Of a stretch of DNA of 64,000 nt, positions 34,431 to 43,055 are shown piece by piece. The stretch comes from CAVUQH01 sp963774445 (GTDB lineage: Bacteria; Myxococcota_A; Polyangia; Haliangiales; Haliangiaceae). Position numbers and translations under genes: made by a program. How positions within the stretch are numbered: position 1 is the stretch's first letter; every line of letters begins with the position of its first letter. The notes under the pieces are model-generated. The model was not told the DNA's origin. It saw only the letters and a list, made by a program, of their open reading frames with translations, and ran no database searches. The stretch lies in the NCBI GenBank assembly GCA_963774445.1, contig CAVZFC010000010.1, positions 124,001 through 188,000 on the forward strand, read 5' to 3'.

Positions 34431-35255
34431 TCAGCTGACGGCGGCGGGGCCTGCAGAGGCCGTCGTCTCGCAGTGGATCTTCTCCGCCCGGCGCTTGAGC
34501 TCGTGCAGCATCTTGCGGTCCATCTCGCTGCCGATCGGCTCTACGATCGCCGAGCCGAACTGCAGGCGCGTGGCCAGATCGCGCGACGAGGCCGCCCGGT
34601 AGCGGCTGATGAAGCGGGTGCGCTCACCCGGCAACGGCTCGACCAGGAACAGCCAGCTGGCCTCGATCCACGGCTTTCCCGCGGTGACCGCGGCCTCGTC
34701 GCGCTCGACCACGGCGATGAAATACCGCCCCGAGGCGACCGAGACGACCCGCAGCGGCGGCACCTTGGGATGGAGCTCGAGGTCGTCGCCCGCGCGCACC
34801 TCCCATTCCGGGTGCACCGACGCGGCGTTGTGCACGTGGCAACCGACCAGGTTCTCCAGCCACTGATAGCTGTAAAAGCCGGCCCGGTCGCCGCCGATCT
34901 GCGCGACCCACGGCCACACGTCAGCCGGCGCCGCGTCGATCTCGATGGCGTGGGTCCAGCTCCAGCTCGGGTCGGCCACGCGGTCGTCGCCCGGGTACCA
35001 CAGCAGCGCCGCCCGCGGATCGAGGCCGCGGTGGCGGCGCATCGACCGGAGGAACGGCGTGGCCAGGTTCCACGCCATGCGCGCGGCCCCGCGCAACCCA
35101 TCGGCGATGTCGCGCCACGAATCGTCGTTCTCGGCCGGGCGCGGCACGAGCACGGAGAAAACACGCCGGCGGAGGCGGCGCGGCGCGGAACGAACCCGAC
35201 GAAGACCCTGGCGGAACATGGTGGCAGGCATGGCGGGGGATGCTGCATACGCCAT
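34431..35255 (-). CDS. SRPBCC-superfamily protein
   Basis: A 274-residue protein. Residues about 95-250 follow the START/SRPBCC pattern common in actinobacterial and myxobacterial proteins: SWTHAIEIDAAPADVWPWVA, FYSYQWLENLVGCHVHNA and RFISRYRAAS. The fold has a deep hydrophobic ligand cavity. The N-terminal 90 residues are Arg-rich and helical. The start could be ATG at 35255, 35231 or 35219; I keep the longest. Ligand and role unknown. Confidence 0.75.
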   Translation of the reverse strand: MAYAASPAMPATMFRQGLRRVRSAPRRLRRRVFSVLVPRPAENDDSWRDIADGLRGAARMAWNLATPFLRSMRRHRGLDPRAALLWYPGDDRVADPSWSWTHAIEIDAAPADVWPWVAQIGGDRAGFYSYQWLENLVGCHVHNAASVHPEWEVRAGDDLELHPKVPPLRVVSVASGRYFIAVVERDEAAVTAGKPWIEASWLFLVEPLPGERTRFISRYRAASSRDLATRLQFGSAIVEPIGSEMDRKMLHELKRRAEKIHCETTASAGPAAVS

Positions 35256-35346
35256 GCCCTACCGTGCCGCGCACCCGCCGCGCACCCGGCCTGCGAGCGC
35301 GCAGCTCCTTCGCCGCCGCCTCCGCCGCCTGACGGTTTTGCGCGGG

Positions 35347-35946
35347 CTAGCTCGCGGCCGCCCGACGGGCCGGCAGGGACGCCGCCGAGGTGCGCTCGTC
35401 GTAGTGCTGCCAGCAGACCGGCACGTACTGATCGTCGGCCCCCAGCTGGACCTGCGGCCCGTCGACCACCGCCTCGCCCCCCTGCAGGCGCAGGTTGAAG
35501 GTCGCCTTCTTCTGGCAGAACTGGCAGGTGACCTTGACCTCTTCGATGCTGTCGGCCAGCTCGAGCAGCCGCTGCGAGCCGGGAAAGAGCCGCGTCTGGA
35601 AGTCGGTGCGCAGGCCGTAGCAGATGACCGGCAGGTGGTGTTCCAGCGTCGCCCGGCGCAGCTGGTCGACCACCTGCGGCGACAGGAACTGGGCCTCGTC
35701 GACCAGCACGCAGTCCAGGTCGTCGAAGGTGCCGCGGGCAAAGATGTGGTCCGCCTCGCACAAGAGGTCCGCCTCGGCCTCGAGCCCCGACCGCGAGGCG
35801 ATGGTGCCGGCACCGAAGCGATCGTCGAGCTTCGGTTTGATCAGCAGCACCCGCTTGCCCTGCTTGCGGTAGTTGTGGGCGACCGCGAGGAGGTTGAGGG
35901 TCTTGGCGCTGTCCATGGTCCCGTAGCGGAAATAGAGCTTGGCCAT
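35347..35946 (-). CDS. tdk: Thymidine kinase (type II, TK1-like)
   Basis: A 199-residue enzyme that phosphorylates thymidine with ATP in pyrimidine salvage. It starts AKLYFRYGTMDSAKTLNLL, the TK1 P-loop with D-S-A-K-T in place of the more usual N-S-G-K-S/T. The Walker B/lid side is LVDEAQFLSPQVVDQLRR, followed by CYGLRTDF and a zinc site using CQFCQKK and a later Cys-His pair. A TAGGGT hexamer lies 8 nt before the ATG. It diverges from the sirtuin gene across 57 bp. Confidence 0.93.
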   Translation of the reverse strand: MAKLYFRYGTMDSAKTLNLLAVAHNYRKQGKRVLLIKPKLDDRFGAGTIASRSGLEAEADLLCEADHIFARGTFDDLDCVLVDEAQFLSPQVVDQLRRATLEHHLPVICYGLRTDFQTRLFPGSQRLLELADSIEEVKVTCQFCQKKATFNLRLQGGEAVVDGPQVQLGADDQYVPVCWQHYDERTSAASLPARRAAAS

Positions 35947-35954
35947 CGGCCCCG

Positions 35955-35960
35955 ACCCTA
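35955..35960 (-). promoter_or_regulatory. TANNNT -10 element, leaderless type
   Basis: TAGGGT on the minus strand, 8 nt before the ATG of tdk. Confidence 0.4.
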
Positions 35961-36003
35961 CCGGGGCGGGCTGGACATCCACCGTGCTAGCCTCCCGGGG
36001 CCC

Positions 36004-36816
36004 ATGGACGCCGTCAGCTCCCTCCTGCGCGGCCGCCGGCTGGTCGCGCTGACCGGGGCCGGAATCAGCACCGAATCCGGAATCCCCGACTACCGCGGAC
36101 CGGGGACCCGGGCCCGCGCGCGAAATCCCATCCAATACCGCGAGTTCGTCCGCGATCCGGCCGCCCGGCGCCGCTACTGGGCGCGCAGCCTGGTCGGCTG
36201 GCCGCGCATCGACGGCGCCCGGCCCAACCCGGCCCACCAGGCCATGGCGCGGCTCGAGCGCGGCGGCGCCCTCGCCTGCGTCATCACGCAAAACGTCGAT
36301 CGCCTGCACCAGCGCGCCGGCTCCGAGCAAGTCATCGAGCTCCACGGCGCCCTCGCCGAGGTCGTCTGCCTGGCCTGCCGCGCCATCGAGCCCCGCGCCG
36401 AGCTGCAGGGCCGTCTCCTATCGCTCAATCCCGGCTTCGCCGAGCGCCCCACCGAGCTGGCCCCGGACGGCGACGCCGAGCTGCCAGCCGACCGGATCGA
36501 CGGCTTCCGCGTGGCCACCTGCCGCACCTGCGGCGGCGACCTCAAGCCCAACGTGGTCTTTTTCGGCGAGAGCGTGCCGCGGCCGACGGTCGAGGCGGCC
36601 TACGCCTCGGTTGACGCCGCCGAGGCGCTGCTGGTCGTCGGCTCGTCGCTGACGGTCTTCTCCGGCTATCGCTTCGTCCGCCGCGCCGCCGAGCGCGGCA
36701 TCCCGATCGCCATCGTCAACCTGGGGCCGACCCGCGGCGACGACCACGCCACGGCCCGCGTCGATGCCCGCGCCGGCGACGCCCTGCCGGCCCTGGCACG
36801 CGCGCTGGCCCTCTAG
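36004..36816 (+). CDS. NAD-dependent protein deacylase, Sir2 family
   Basis: A 270-residue sirtuin. Motifs in order: TGAGISTESGIPDYRGPG (NAD site), CVITQNVDRLHQRAG, the catalytic His in ELHGALAEV, zinc cysteines in VCLAC and CRTCGG, and VVFFGESVPRP with VGSSLTVFSGYR. The arrangement resembles the SIRT4-like class II group. It would remove acyl groups from lysine using NAD+. Its stop codon overlaps the stop of the convergent TMEM175-like gene by 4 bp, so the two transcripts must overlap. Confidence 0.93.
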   Translation: MDAVSSLLRGRRLVALTGAGISTESGIPDYRGPGTRARARNPIQYREFVRDPAARRRYWARSLVGWPRIDGARPNPAHQAMARLERGGALACVITQNVDRLHQRAGSEQVIELHGALAEVVCLACRAIEPRAELQGRLLSLNPGFAERPTELAPDGDAELPADRIDGFRVATCRTCGGDLKPNVVFFGESVPRPTVEAAYASVDAAEALLVVGSSLTVFSGYRFVRRAAERGIPIAIVNLGPTRGDDHATARVDARAGDALPALARALAL

Positions 36817-37388
36817 CCTTCCACCACGCGCGCGATGCGCCGGTCGGGGACCAACCACATCAGGGCCACGGCCACGTAGACCCCGACCGACACCCACGGC
36901 TGCACGAAGGTGAGGCCGATGGCTGCGGCGTAGAGCACCGGCGACAGCTTGCCCTTGAGATCGCCGCCGAGCGACGCGGCCAGCTTCGAGTCGCGCCCCT
37001 CCTGCCGAACGATCGTGGTCTGCAAGATGTAGTAGGAGAGCGCCGCCATGAACAGGACGGCGCCGTAGACCGCGGTCGGCGCGGCCTCGAAGTGGTTCTC
37101 GCCGGCCCAGCCGGTGACAAAGGGGAACAGCGACAACCAGAACAACAGGTGCAGGTTTGCCCACATGATGCCCCCGCTGGTCCGGCGCGTCGCCTTGAGC
37201 AAATGATGGTGATTGTTCCAGTAGATGCCCAGGTAGACGAAGCTGAGGACGTAGGTCAGGAAGACCGGGAGCAGCGGCTGGAGCGCGGACAGCTCGGCCT
37301 CGTGGGGCACGCGCAGCTCCAACACCATGATGGTGATGATGATCGCCAGTACCCCGTCGCTGAACGCCTCGACTCGATTGGTCTCCAT
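36813..37388 (-). CDS. TMEM175-like (DUF1211) membrane protein
   Basis: A 191-residue protein with about six transmembrane helices. The first helix carries RVEAFSDGVLAIIITIMVLEL, the FSDG signature of the TMEM175/DUF1211 family, which forms potassium-selective channels in other organisms. The ATG has TAGCAT exactly 6 nt upstream. No other ion-homeostasis gene is adjacent. Channel function is a family inference. Confidence 0.87.
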   Translation of the reverse strand: METNRVEAFSDGVLAIIITIMVLELRVPHEAELSALQPLLPVFLTYVLSFVYLGIYWNNHHHLLKATRRTSGGIMWANLHLLFWLSLFPFVTGWAGENHFEAAPTAVYGAVLFMAALSYYILQTTIVRQEGRDSKLAASLGGDLKGKLSPVLYAAAIGLTFVQPWVSVGVYVAVALMWLVPDRRIARVVEG

Positions 37389-37394
37389 GCTGCG

Positions 37395-37400
37395 ATGCTA
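37395..37400 (-). promoter_or_regulatory. TANNNT -10 element, leaderless type
   Basis: TAGCAT on the minus strand, 6 nt before the ATG at 37388. Confidence 0.45.
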
Positions 37401-37439
37401 ACCACTCCCGCGGGCGCGTGGAATCGGCCGGGGATGCGC

Positions 37440-37445
37440 TACTAT
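37440..37445 (+). promoter_or_regulatory. TANNNT -10 element, leaderless type
   Basis: TACTAT, 8 nt before the GTG at 37454; it favours this start over the in-frame GTG at 37418, which it would lie inside. Confidence 0.4.
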
Positions 37446-37453
37446 CGATCGGG

Positions 37454-39292
37454 GTGAGGGACCACGGGGAACGGTTCGGGCGCTACCAGCTGGGCACCTA
37501 TCTCGGCCGCGGCGGGATGGGCGAGGTCTACCTGGCGCGCGCCGACGGTCCATCCGGATTCGAGAAGCGAGTCGCGATCAAGATCCTGTCCGAGAGTCAC
37601 GCGCGCGACGTCGAGCGCTCGCGCCGTCTGGTCTGGGAGGCGCTGGTCAGCTGCCGCCTGGACCACGCCAACATCGTCTCGGTCCTCGACGCCGGCGAGA
37701 CCGACGGCCGCCCGTTCATGGTGATGGAGTACGTGCGCGGCCACAGCTTGGCGCAGCTTCTCGGCTACCTGCGCGAGGCCGGTGAGCTGCTGCCGCTGTC
37801 GTCGGCGGTCTTCATCGCCCGCAAGGTGGCGGCGGCTCTCGACTATGTCCACAACCTGCCGGCCGAAGACGGCGGCCCGGGCGGATTGATCCACGGCGAC
37901 ACGTCGCCGTCCAACGTGCTGTTGGCGGCCGACGGCCGGGTGAAGCTGGCCGATTTCGGCGTCGCCAGCGCCGCGGCCAGCGCGCAGCCCGGCGGCGTCG
38001 GCGTCGCCGGCAAGCTGAGCTACCTGCCGCTGGCGGCCTTCGAAGGCCGACCGGCCCGACCCGAGTGGGACGTCTACGCCCTCGCCTGCATGCTGTACGA
38101 GATGGTGACCGGCGCCGCGCCGTTCGCCGGCGAGCGGTTCGGCCAGGTGCGGCTATCGCTGACCCGCGGCTGCGCGCCGGTCAACGAGCGCCGCCCCGAC
38201 TGTCCGCCGGCGCTGGCGGAGGTCATCGAGCGCGCGATCTCGCGGGACGAGGAACTGCACTTCACCACGGCGCGCGCGCTCCTGGCGGGGCTCGACGCGG
38301 CCTGGCCGCGCACCGTCGACGACGCCGACCTGCACCGCGCCTACGTCGAGGCGCGGTTCGCCGCGGACGCCTTCGTCGACCGCTTCGGCCCCCTGCCCGC
38401 GCCGGCCGGCATCACCGCGCGCTTCGCCACGGTGCCGCCGAGCGAGCTGGAAATGGTCCCGACGACGCCGTCGGCCGTCGGCCCGCCGCTGCGCCTTGGC
38501 TTGAGCCCAGCCCTCGGCGCCGAGCTGGCCCGCGCGCACGGCGAAGCGCTGGCGCACTATCTCAGCGCCCACCTCGGGCGCACGGTGCTGACCACCGTGT
38601 TCGCCGACTACCGAACGCTGGCCGACAGCTTGATCTCCGGCGAGGTGGACGTCGGCTGGATGCCCCCGCTGGCGATGATCTCGGTGCTCCGCCGCGGCGG
38701 CGGTGCCCTCGCCAGCAGCCAGCGGCGCGGCGCCAGCAGCTACCGGGCGGCCATCGTCGTCCGCGCCGACGCCCCCTACCAGGCGCTCACCGACCTGGAC
38801 GGACGCAACATGGCCTGGGTCGATCGACAGTCGGCCAGCGGCTACCGGGTGGCGCTGGCGATGCTGACCGACGCCTTCGGCGGCCGAGCCCCCACGCTCG
38901 GGCGCGAGCACTTCCACGGCTCGCACCGCGCGGTCTGCGAGGCGGTTGCCAACGGCTGGGCCGACGCCGGAGCCACCTACGCGTCCACTGATGCCGACGG
39001 CAACGTCTCCTCGTCGGGGTGGCTCGACGTGATGGGCGACCGCGCCGCCGAGCTGCGGGTGCTGGCGCTGTCACCGCCGATTCCCAGCGACGGCATCGCC
39101 CATCGCCCCGGCCTCCCCGGCGACCTGTACGAGGCGCTGCGCGCGCTGCTGGGATCGATGGCCGCCGACGACCGCGGGCGCGCCCTGCTGGCCGACGTCT
39201 TCAACGCCGAGGCCCTGGCACTGCCGAGCGGCGACCTCCTGCCCGACAGCCACCTGGCCGAGAGCCTGGAACGGGTCGACGCGGGGGGCTGA
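37454..39292 (+). CDS. Ser/Thr protein kinase fused to PhnD-like substrate-binding domain
   Basis: About 612 residues. The kinase domain (residues 8-300) has LGRGGMGEVYLA, Lys in VAIKIL, a catalytic loop LIHGDTSPSNVL with Gly in place of Arg of HRD, DFGVAS, and a shortened activation segment. Residues about 335-600 resemble the phosphonate/phosphite-type periplasmic binding fold (PhnD): LRLGLSPALG, DSLISGEVDVGWMPPLAM, DLDGRNMAWVDRQSASGYRV, AVANGWADAGAT. No transmembrane segment separates them, so the binding domain appears cytoplasmic and could sense a small anion directly. GTG at 37454 is preferred over 37418. Kinase activity is likely but it is a non-RD type. Confidence 0.85.
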   Translation: MRDHGERFGRYQLGTYLGRGGMGEVYLARADGPSGFEKRVAIKILSESHARDVERSRRLVWEALVSCRLDHANIVSVLDAGETDGRPFMVMEYVRGHSLAQLLGYLREAGELLPLSSAVFIARKVAAALDYVHNLPAEDGGPGGLIHGDTSPSNVLLAADGRVKLADFGVASAAASAQPGGVGVAGKLSYLPLAAFEGRPARPEWDVYALACMLYEMVTGAAPFAGERFGQVRLSLTRGCAPVNERRPDCPPALAEVIERAISRDEELHFTTARALLAGLDAAWPRTVDDADLHRAYVEARFAADAFVDRFGPLPAPAGITARFATVPPSELEMVPTTPSAVGPPLRLGLSPALGAELARAHGEALAHYLSAHLGRTVLTTVFADYRTLADSLISGEVDVGWMPPLAMISVLRRGGGALASSQRRGASSYRAAIVVRADAPYQALTDLDGRNMAWVDRQSASGYRVALAMLTDAFGGRAPTLGREHFHGSHRAVCEAVANGWADAGATYASTDADGNVSSSGWLDVMGDRAAELRVLALSPPIPSDGIAHRPGLPGDLYEALRALLGSMAADDRGRALLADVFNAEALALPSGDLLPDSHLAESLERVDAGG

Positions 39293-39355
39293 CCGGCTAA
39301 AGAGGTGCGCCGGCCGGCCGACTCAGCGGGGGAGGAGCCCACGCGAGGAGGCCGC

Positions 39356-39769
39356 ATGCTCGTCCGTGACTACATGAGCACACAGATCGTGACCGTCGCC
39401 CCCGAGGCCAGCATCCTCGACGCTCTGCACCTGTTCACCCTGCACCGAGTCCATCACCTCTGTGTGGTCGAGCACCGCGAGCTGCGCGGCGTCATCAGCG
39501 ACCGGGACGTGCTGCTGGCGATGCCGCGGCCGGACAGCCAGAATCGCAACCTCGTCGCCCGGCAGATGCTGGTGACCGACGTGATGACGCGCGACCCGCT
39601 GGTCGCGCGCCCCGAGATGCCGATCGAGACCGCCGCCGAGACCCTGTGGCGACACACCGTCAACTGCCTGCCGGTGATGATCGATCTCGAGCTCATCGGC
39701 GTGCTCACGACCCGAGACTGCCTGCGCGCGCTGGTGTCGATCATGCCCCGGCTGCGCCAGCCGCACTGA
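39356..39769 (+). CDS. Two-CBS-domain protein
   Basis: A 137-residue protein made of a CBS pair: MLVRDYMSTQIVTVAPEASI with LRGVISDRDVLLAM, then LVTDVMTRDPLVARPEMPIE with LIGVLTTRDCLRAL. CBS pairs bind adenine nucleotides and act as energy or signal sensors. A GAGGAGG ribosome site precedes the ATG by 4 nt. It lies 63 bp after the kinase gene on the same strand, so it may be its co-transcribed partner; this is inference. Confidence 0.9.
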   Translation: MLVRDYMSTQIVTVAPEASILDALHLFTLHRVHHLCVVEHRELRGVISDRDVLLAMPRPDSQNRNLVARQMLVTDVMTRDPLVARPEMPIETAAETLWRHTVNCLPVMIDLELIGVLTTRDCLRALVSIMPRLRQPH

Positions 39770-39775
39770 CGTCGC

Positions 39776-41374
39776 TCAGTCGCGGACGCGTACGGTGATC
39801 GGGGTGGCCCGCGCGTCGAACTGGTTGTCCGGCTCGCCGTTGACCGCGCGCATCGGGTCGTAGCCACGCCGCCAGGTTAGATCGACGTGCATCGCCTGGA
39901 GCAGCTGGCTCCAGCTGTCGTTCTGGCCGTCGATGAGCGCGATCAGGTAGCGGGCCGACGCCTCGCCCATCTTCTCCCAGTACGCGGCCAGGCCGTTGGT
40001 CACGACGTCGAGGTAGTCGGAGCCGCCCGGGTGGACGTCGATGAAGTCCTGGTCGTAGTAGTTGAACGACAGGCACGAGTTGATCAGCATCACCTGGTAG
40101 CGCCAGGGGAAGTTGCCCGCGCCGTAGTAGAACGGCGCCAGCGGGCCGTGGCCGAAATGGCTGTGGCCGGTGTACGAAAAGATGTCGGCGTTCCAGAACG
40201 CCTCGAGGTAGCGCCACTGCGCGCGCTGCCGGACCTCGGGGTTGCCGTCCTCGTAGCCCTGGTAGACGCGGATCTGCACTGTCATGTCGCGGCTGGCGCC
40301 GCCGAGCTGGACCTGGACCGGCAGCTCCCAGTAGATCCAGCGCTCGGAGAAGTGCTCGATCACCTGAGCCAGCAGCGCGTCGCGCTGCGCGGCGGTGGAG
40401 GCCTCGGGCGGGAAGCCGTTGCCGTCGATGACCCAGCGCTCGACGTCGTCCCAGGTCACGCCGTCGAGCTTCTTGCCGTCGACCCAGAAGTCGAGCAGCA
40501 TCGAGAACGGCTCGGTCCGGACGACACGCAGCTGAGGAAAACGCTGGCGCAGGGTGCGCTGGTAGCGCAGCATCTCGCGCAGGCCGTAGTCGTGCGGGTT
40601 CGACTCGTCCTGGTCAACGCCGAAGAAGGCGTAGGCGACCAGCATGGTGCGGCGGGTGTCGCCGGCAAAGCCCCACAGCCGGTCGTACTCGGGGAAGGTC
40701 TCGCGCGGATCGTCGGCCGGGGTCAGCACCGCGCGGGTGGGCATGAACCGGCGCTGGCTGTCGGCGCGGCTGATCTGGTCATTGGCGTCGGTCAGCTCGG
40801 CGGTGGTGTCGTCGATGGCGCCGGCCTCGGCCGCGATCTTCTGCCGGCAGGCCGACCGTCCCGGGTGATAGTGGTACCAGAGCGAGTCGGCGGCGGGCGT
40901 GCTCTCGTCGGTGCAGGCCGGCACCAGGTCGGCGTAGTGGGCCTGGTAGTCGCCGAACAGAAGCGGCAGCTCCAGCGGTGCACCGGGGGTGCGGTCGCGG
41001 TCGACCAGGGCGGTGTCGCGGTAGTGATAGGTGACGCGCAGGAGCGTTTCGGCGTCGGTGCCGTCGGCCTCGACCACCTGCAGCGGCGTGCGAATCCAGC
41101 TGGCCGGATCCAGGTTGCGCTGGGCATCGCGGTCGCGGATGCCGATGCCCTGCTCGCGCAGCGCGCCGAGGGAGCTCTTCACCTGGCGCTGGATCGCCGC
41201 GCCGATGACGTCGTCGCCGGCGCCCGGATCGACGTAGACGAAGCCGTCCCACTCGATGGTGTTCTCGGCCCCCTTCACCGACGTGACGTCGCGGTCGTCG
41301 TGGCCGCCGGCCAGGCCGTCGACGCACGCGCAGAGTGCAAATCCCAGCAACCAGACCCAGCGGCTCGCCTTCAT
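39776..41374 (-). CDS. Lipoprotein with possible caspase-like (clan CD) domain
   Basis: A 532-residue exported protein with lipobox ALCAC. Most of it matches no family I know. Near the C-terminus a His-Gly element in IFSYTGHSHFGHGPLAPF is followed about 35 residues later by VMLINSCLSFNYYDQDF. A hydrophobic strand ending in His-Gly/Ser then a second strand ending in Cys is the order of the catalytic dyad in caspase/gingipain-fold peptidases. The dyad assignment is tentative. A consensus sigma-54 promoter ends 14 nt before the ATG. It converges with the CBS gene (6-bp gap). Confidence 0.7.
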   Translation of the reverse strand: MKASRWVWLLGFALCACVDGLAGGHDDRDVTSVKGAENTIEWDGFVYVDPGAGDDVIGAAIQRQVKSSLGALREQGIGIRDRDAQRNLDPASWIRTPLQVVEADGTDAETLLRVTYHYRDTALVDRDRTPGAPLELPLLFGDYQAHYADLVPACTDESTPAADSLWYHYHPGRSACRQKIAAEAGAIDDTTAELTDANDQISRADSQRRFMPTRAVLTPADDPRETFPEYDRLWGFAGDTRRTMLVAYAFFGVDQDESNPHDYGLREMLRYQRTLRQRFPQLRVVRTEPFSMLLDFWVDGKKLDGVTWDDVERWVIDGNGFPPEASTAAQRDALLAQVIEHFSERWIYWELPVQVQLGGASRDMTVQIRVYQGYEDGNPEVRQRAQWRYLEAFWNADIFSYTGHSHFGHGPLAPFYYGAGNFPWRYQVMLINSCLSFNYYDQDFIDVHPGGSDYLDVVTNGLAAYWEKMGEASARYLIALIDGQNDSWSQLLQAMHVDLTWRRGYDPMRAVNGEPDNQFDARATPITVRVRD

Positions 41375-41387
41375 GGCCCCGCCCATG

Positions 41388-41403
41388 GGCAAGGCTCGTG
41401 CCA
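41388..41403 (-). promoter_or_regulatory. Sigma-54 type promoter (full consensus)
   Basis: Minus-strand TGGCACGAGCCTTGCC matches TGGCACG-N4-TTGC completely. Exactly 14 nt lie between its -12 GC and the ATG at 41374. Confidence 0.7.
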
Positions 41404-41493
41404 GCGGGACTTCGCCGGCAGTTCGGGAGGTTGCGCCGCGGAACCGACTAGCCGAGTTGCCGGTGAACCGTTGTTTTCGGCAACGGCGAGGCG

Positions 41494-43026
41494 TCAGGCG
41501 ACGTGGGGCATCGGCTGGCCGAGCGTCTGGCTGACCGCGGCGATCAGCTCGCGCGGCATGATCGGCTTGTGCAACACGCCGGCGGCGCCGTCAACCTGTT
41601 CTCGGGATCCCCCCGTGATGACCAGCACGGGCAGGTCGGGGACCAACTCGTGCAGGCGGCGAAGGACCTCGGCGCCGCGCAGCCGCGGCATCGACAGGTC
41701 GAGCAGCACCAGATCGACCTCACCGGGCCTGGTCGCCACGAGCTCCAGCGCGGCGTTGCCGTCGGCCGCCTCGAGCGCGCGATAGCCTGCGTCGTCCAGG
41801 ACGCTGGCGATGGCCCGGCGCACCAGGCGCTCGTCGTCGACGACCAGCACCGACGTCTTCCCCTGCTCGACCACCGGGACAATCTCGCGGCCGCCCGTGG
41901 CCGAGCCTCCGGCCAGCAGGTAGATGTCGAACACCGTGCCCTCCCCCTCGGCGGACCGGCAGGCCACCGTGCCGCCATGCTCGACGACGATGGCGTAGGT
42001 GGTGGCCAGCCCCAGCCCGGTTCCCTGCCCGACCTCCTTGGTGGTGAAGAACGGCTCGAAGATCCGCTCGCGCACCTCCGGGCTCATGCCCACGCCGGTG
42101 TCGGCCACGCGGATGCGGATGTGCTCGACGTCCGGCGACGCCGAGGCCGAGGACAGCTCGGTCGCCCCGGCGGGCACGCGCACCACCGAGACGCGCAGCT
42201 CCAGCGTCCCCTCGTTGCGCTCGAGCAGGGCGTCGCGCGCGTTGACGCAGATGTTGACCAGCGCGTGCTCGATTTGGCCGGCGTCGACCGCCACGCGCGG
42301 AAGGTCGCCGGCGATCGACAGCGAGATCGCGATCTCGCGGGGGAAGATCTTCTGGCAGAACTCGACGGCGCGGCGGACCACGTCGCCGACCGCTTCGTCC
42401 TGCACCGCGCCCGAGGCGTGCGGCACGGCGAACAGGACCAGCTGGCGAACCAACTCGGCGGCGCGCAGGGCCCCCTCGCGGGCCTCGCGCAGGTACGACC
42501 TGAGCTCGGGTGGCGCCTTGCGCTCGGCCAGCTGCACGTTGGGCAAGATGCCCATGAGCATGTTGTTGAAGTTGTGGGCGATACCGCCCGCGAGCTTGCC
42601 CACGGCGTCCATCTTCTGCGCGTGGCGCAGGTGTTCTTCGAGCTGGCGCCGGTCGGTCACGTCGTTGGAAACGAGCGCGAGCGCCACGACCACGCCGTCC
42701 TCGAGCACCGGACCGACGCGGTTCTCGAAGTACATCTTGTTGCCCCGCGCGCCGATGGCGACGTTGTCGAAGGTGGAGGACTCGCCGGTCTCGGCCACGC
42801 GCTCCAACGTCAGGCGGGCGCGCTCGCGATACGCCGGCTCGACCCAATCCATGATGGAGCGACCGACCACGTCGTCCATGGACACGTACGGCGAGACGCG
42901 ATTGATGTACAGGACCTCTCCGGCGGGCGTGATCATGGCGATGAAGGCGGGAACCGCCTCCAAGACCGCGCGCAGGAAGGCGTCACCCCCGACCTCCCCC
43001 GGCTTCCTCTGCACACTACGAGTCAT
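41494..43026 (-). CDS. PAS-domain hybrid histidine kinase with C-terminal receiver
   Basis: A 510-residue soluble sensor. A PAS domain (about 15-130; VPAFIAMITPAGEVLYIN, SNDVTDRRQLEEHL) is followed by a HisKA helix with the phospho-acceptor His 151 in LAGGIAHNFNNML, an HATPase domain with NICVNARDA, VADTGVGM, FEPFFTTKEVGQGTGLGLA, and a receiver domain with VLVVDDERLVRR and phospho-acceptor Asp 443 in LVLLDLSMP. No transmembrane segment, so the signal is cytoplasmic. No dedicated output regulator is adjacent. Confidence 0.94.
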   Translation of the reverse strand: MTRSVQRKPGEVGGDAFLRAVLEAVPAFIAMITPAGEVLYINRVSPYVSMDDVVGRSIMDWVEPAYRERARLTLERVAETGESSTFDNVAIGARGNKMYFENRVGPVLEDGVVVALALVSNDVTDRRQLEEHLRHAQKMDAVGKLAGGIAHNFNNMLMGILPNVQLAERKAPPELRSYLREAREGALRAAELVRQLVLFAVPHASGAVQDEAVGDVVRRAVEFCQKIFPREIAISLSIAGDLPRVAVDAGQIEHALVNICVNARDALLERNEGTLELRVSVVRVPAGATELSSASASPDVEHIRIRVADTGVGMSPEVRERIFEPFFTTKEVGQGTGLGLATTYAIVVEHGGTVACRSAEGEGTVFDIYLLAGGSATGGREIVPVVEQGKTSVLVVDDERLVRRAIASVLDDAGYRALEAADGNAALELVATRPGEVDLVLLDLSMPRLRGAEVLRRLHELVPDLPVLVITGGSREQVDGAAGVLHKPIMPRELIAAVSQTLGQPMPHVA

Positions 43027-43055
43027 TGCTTGCCCTCGAGCAGGAGGGGCAAGTA

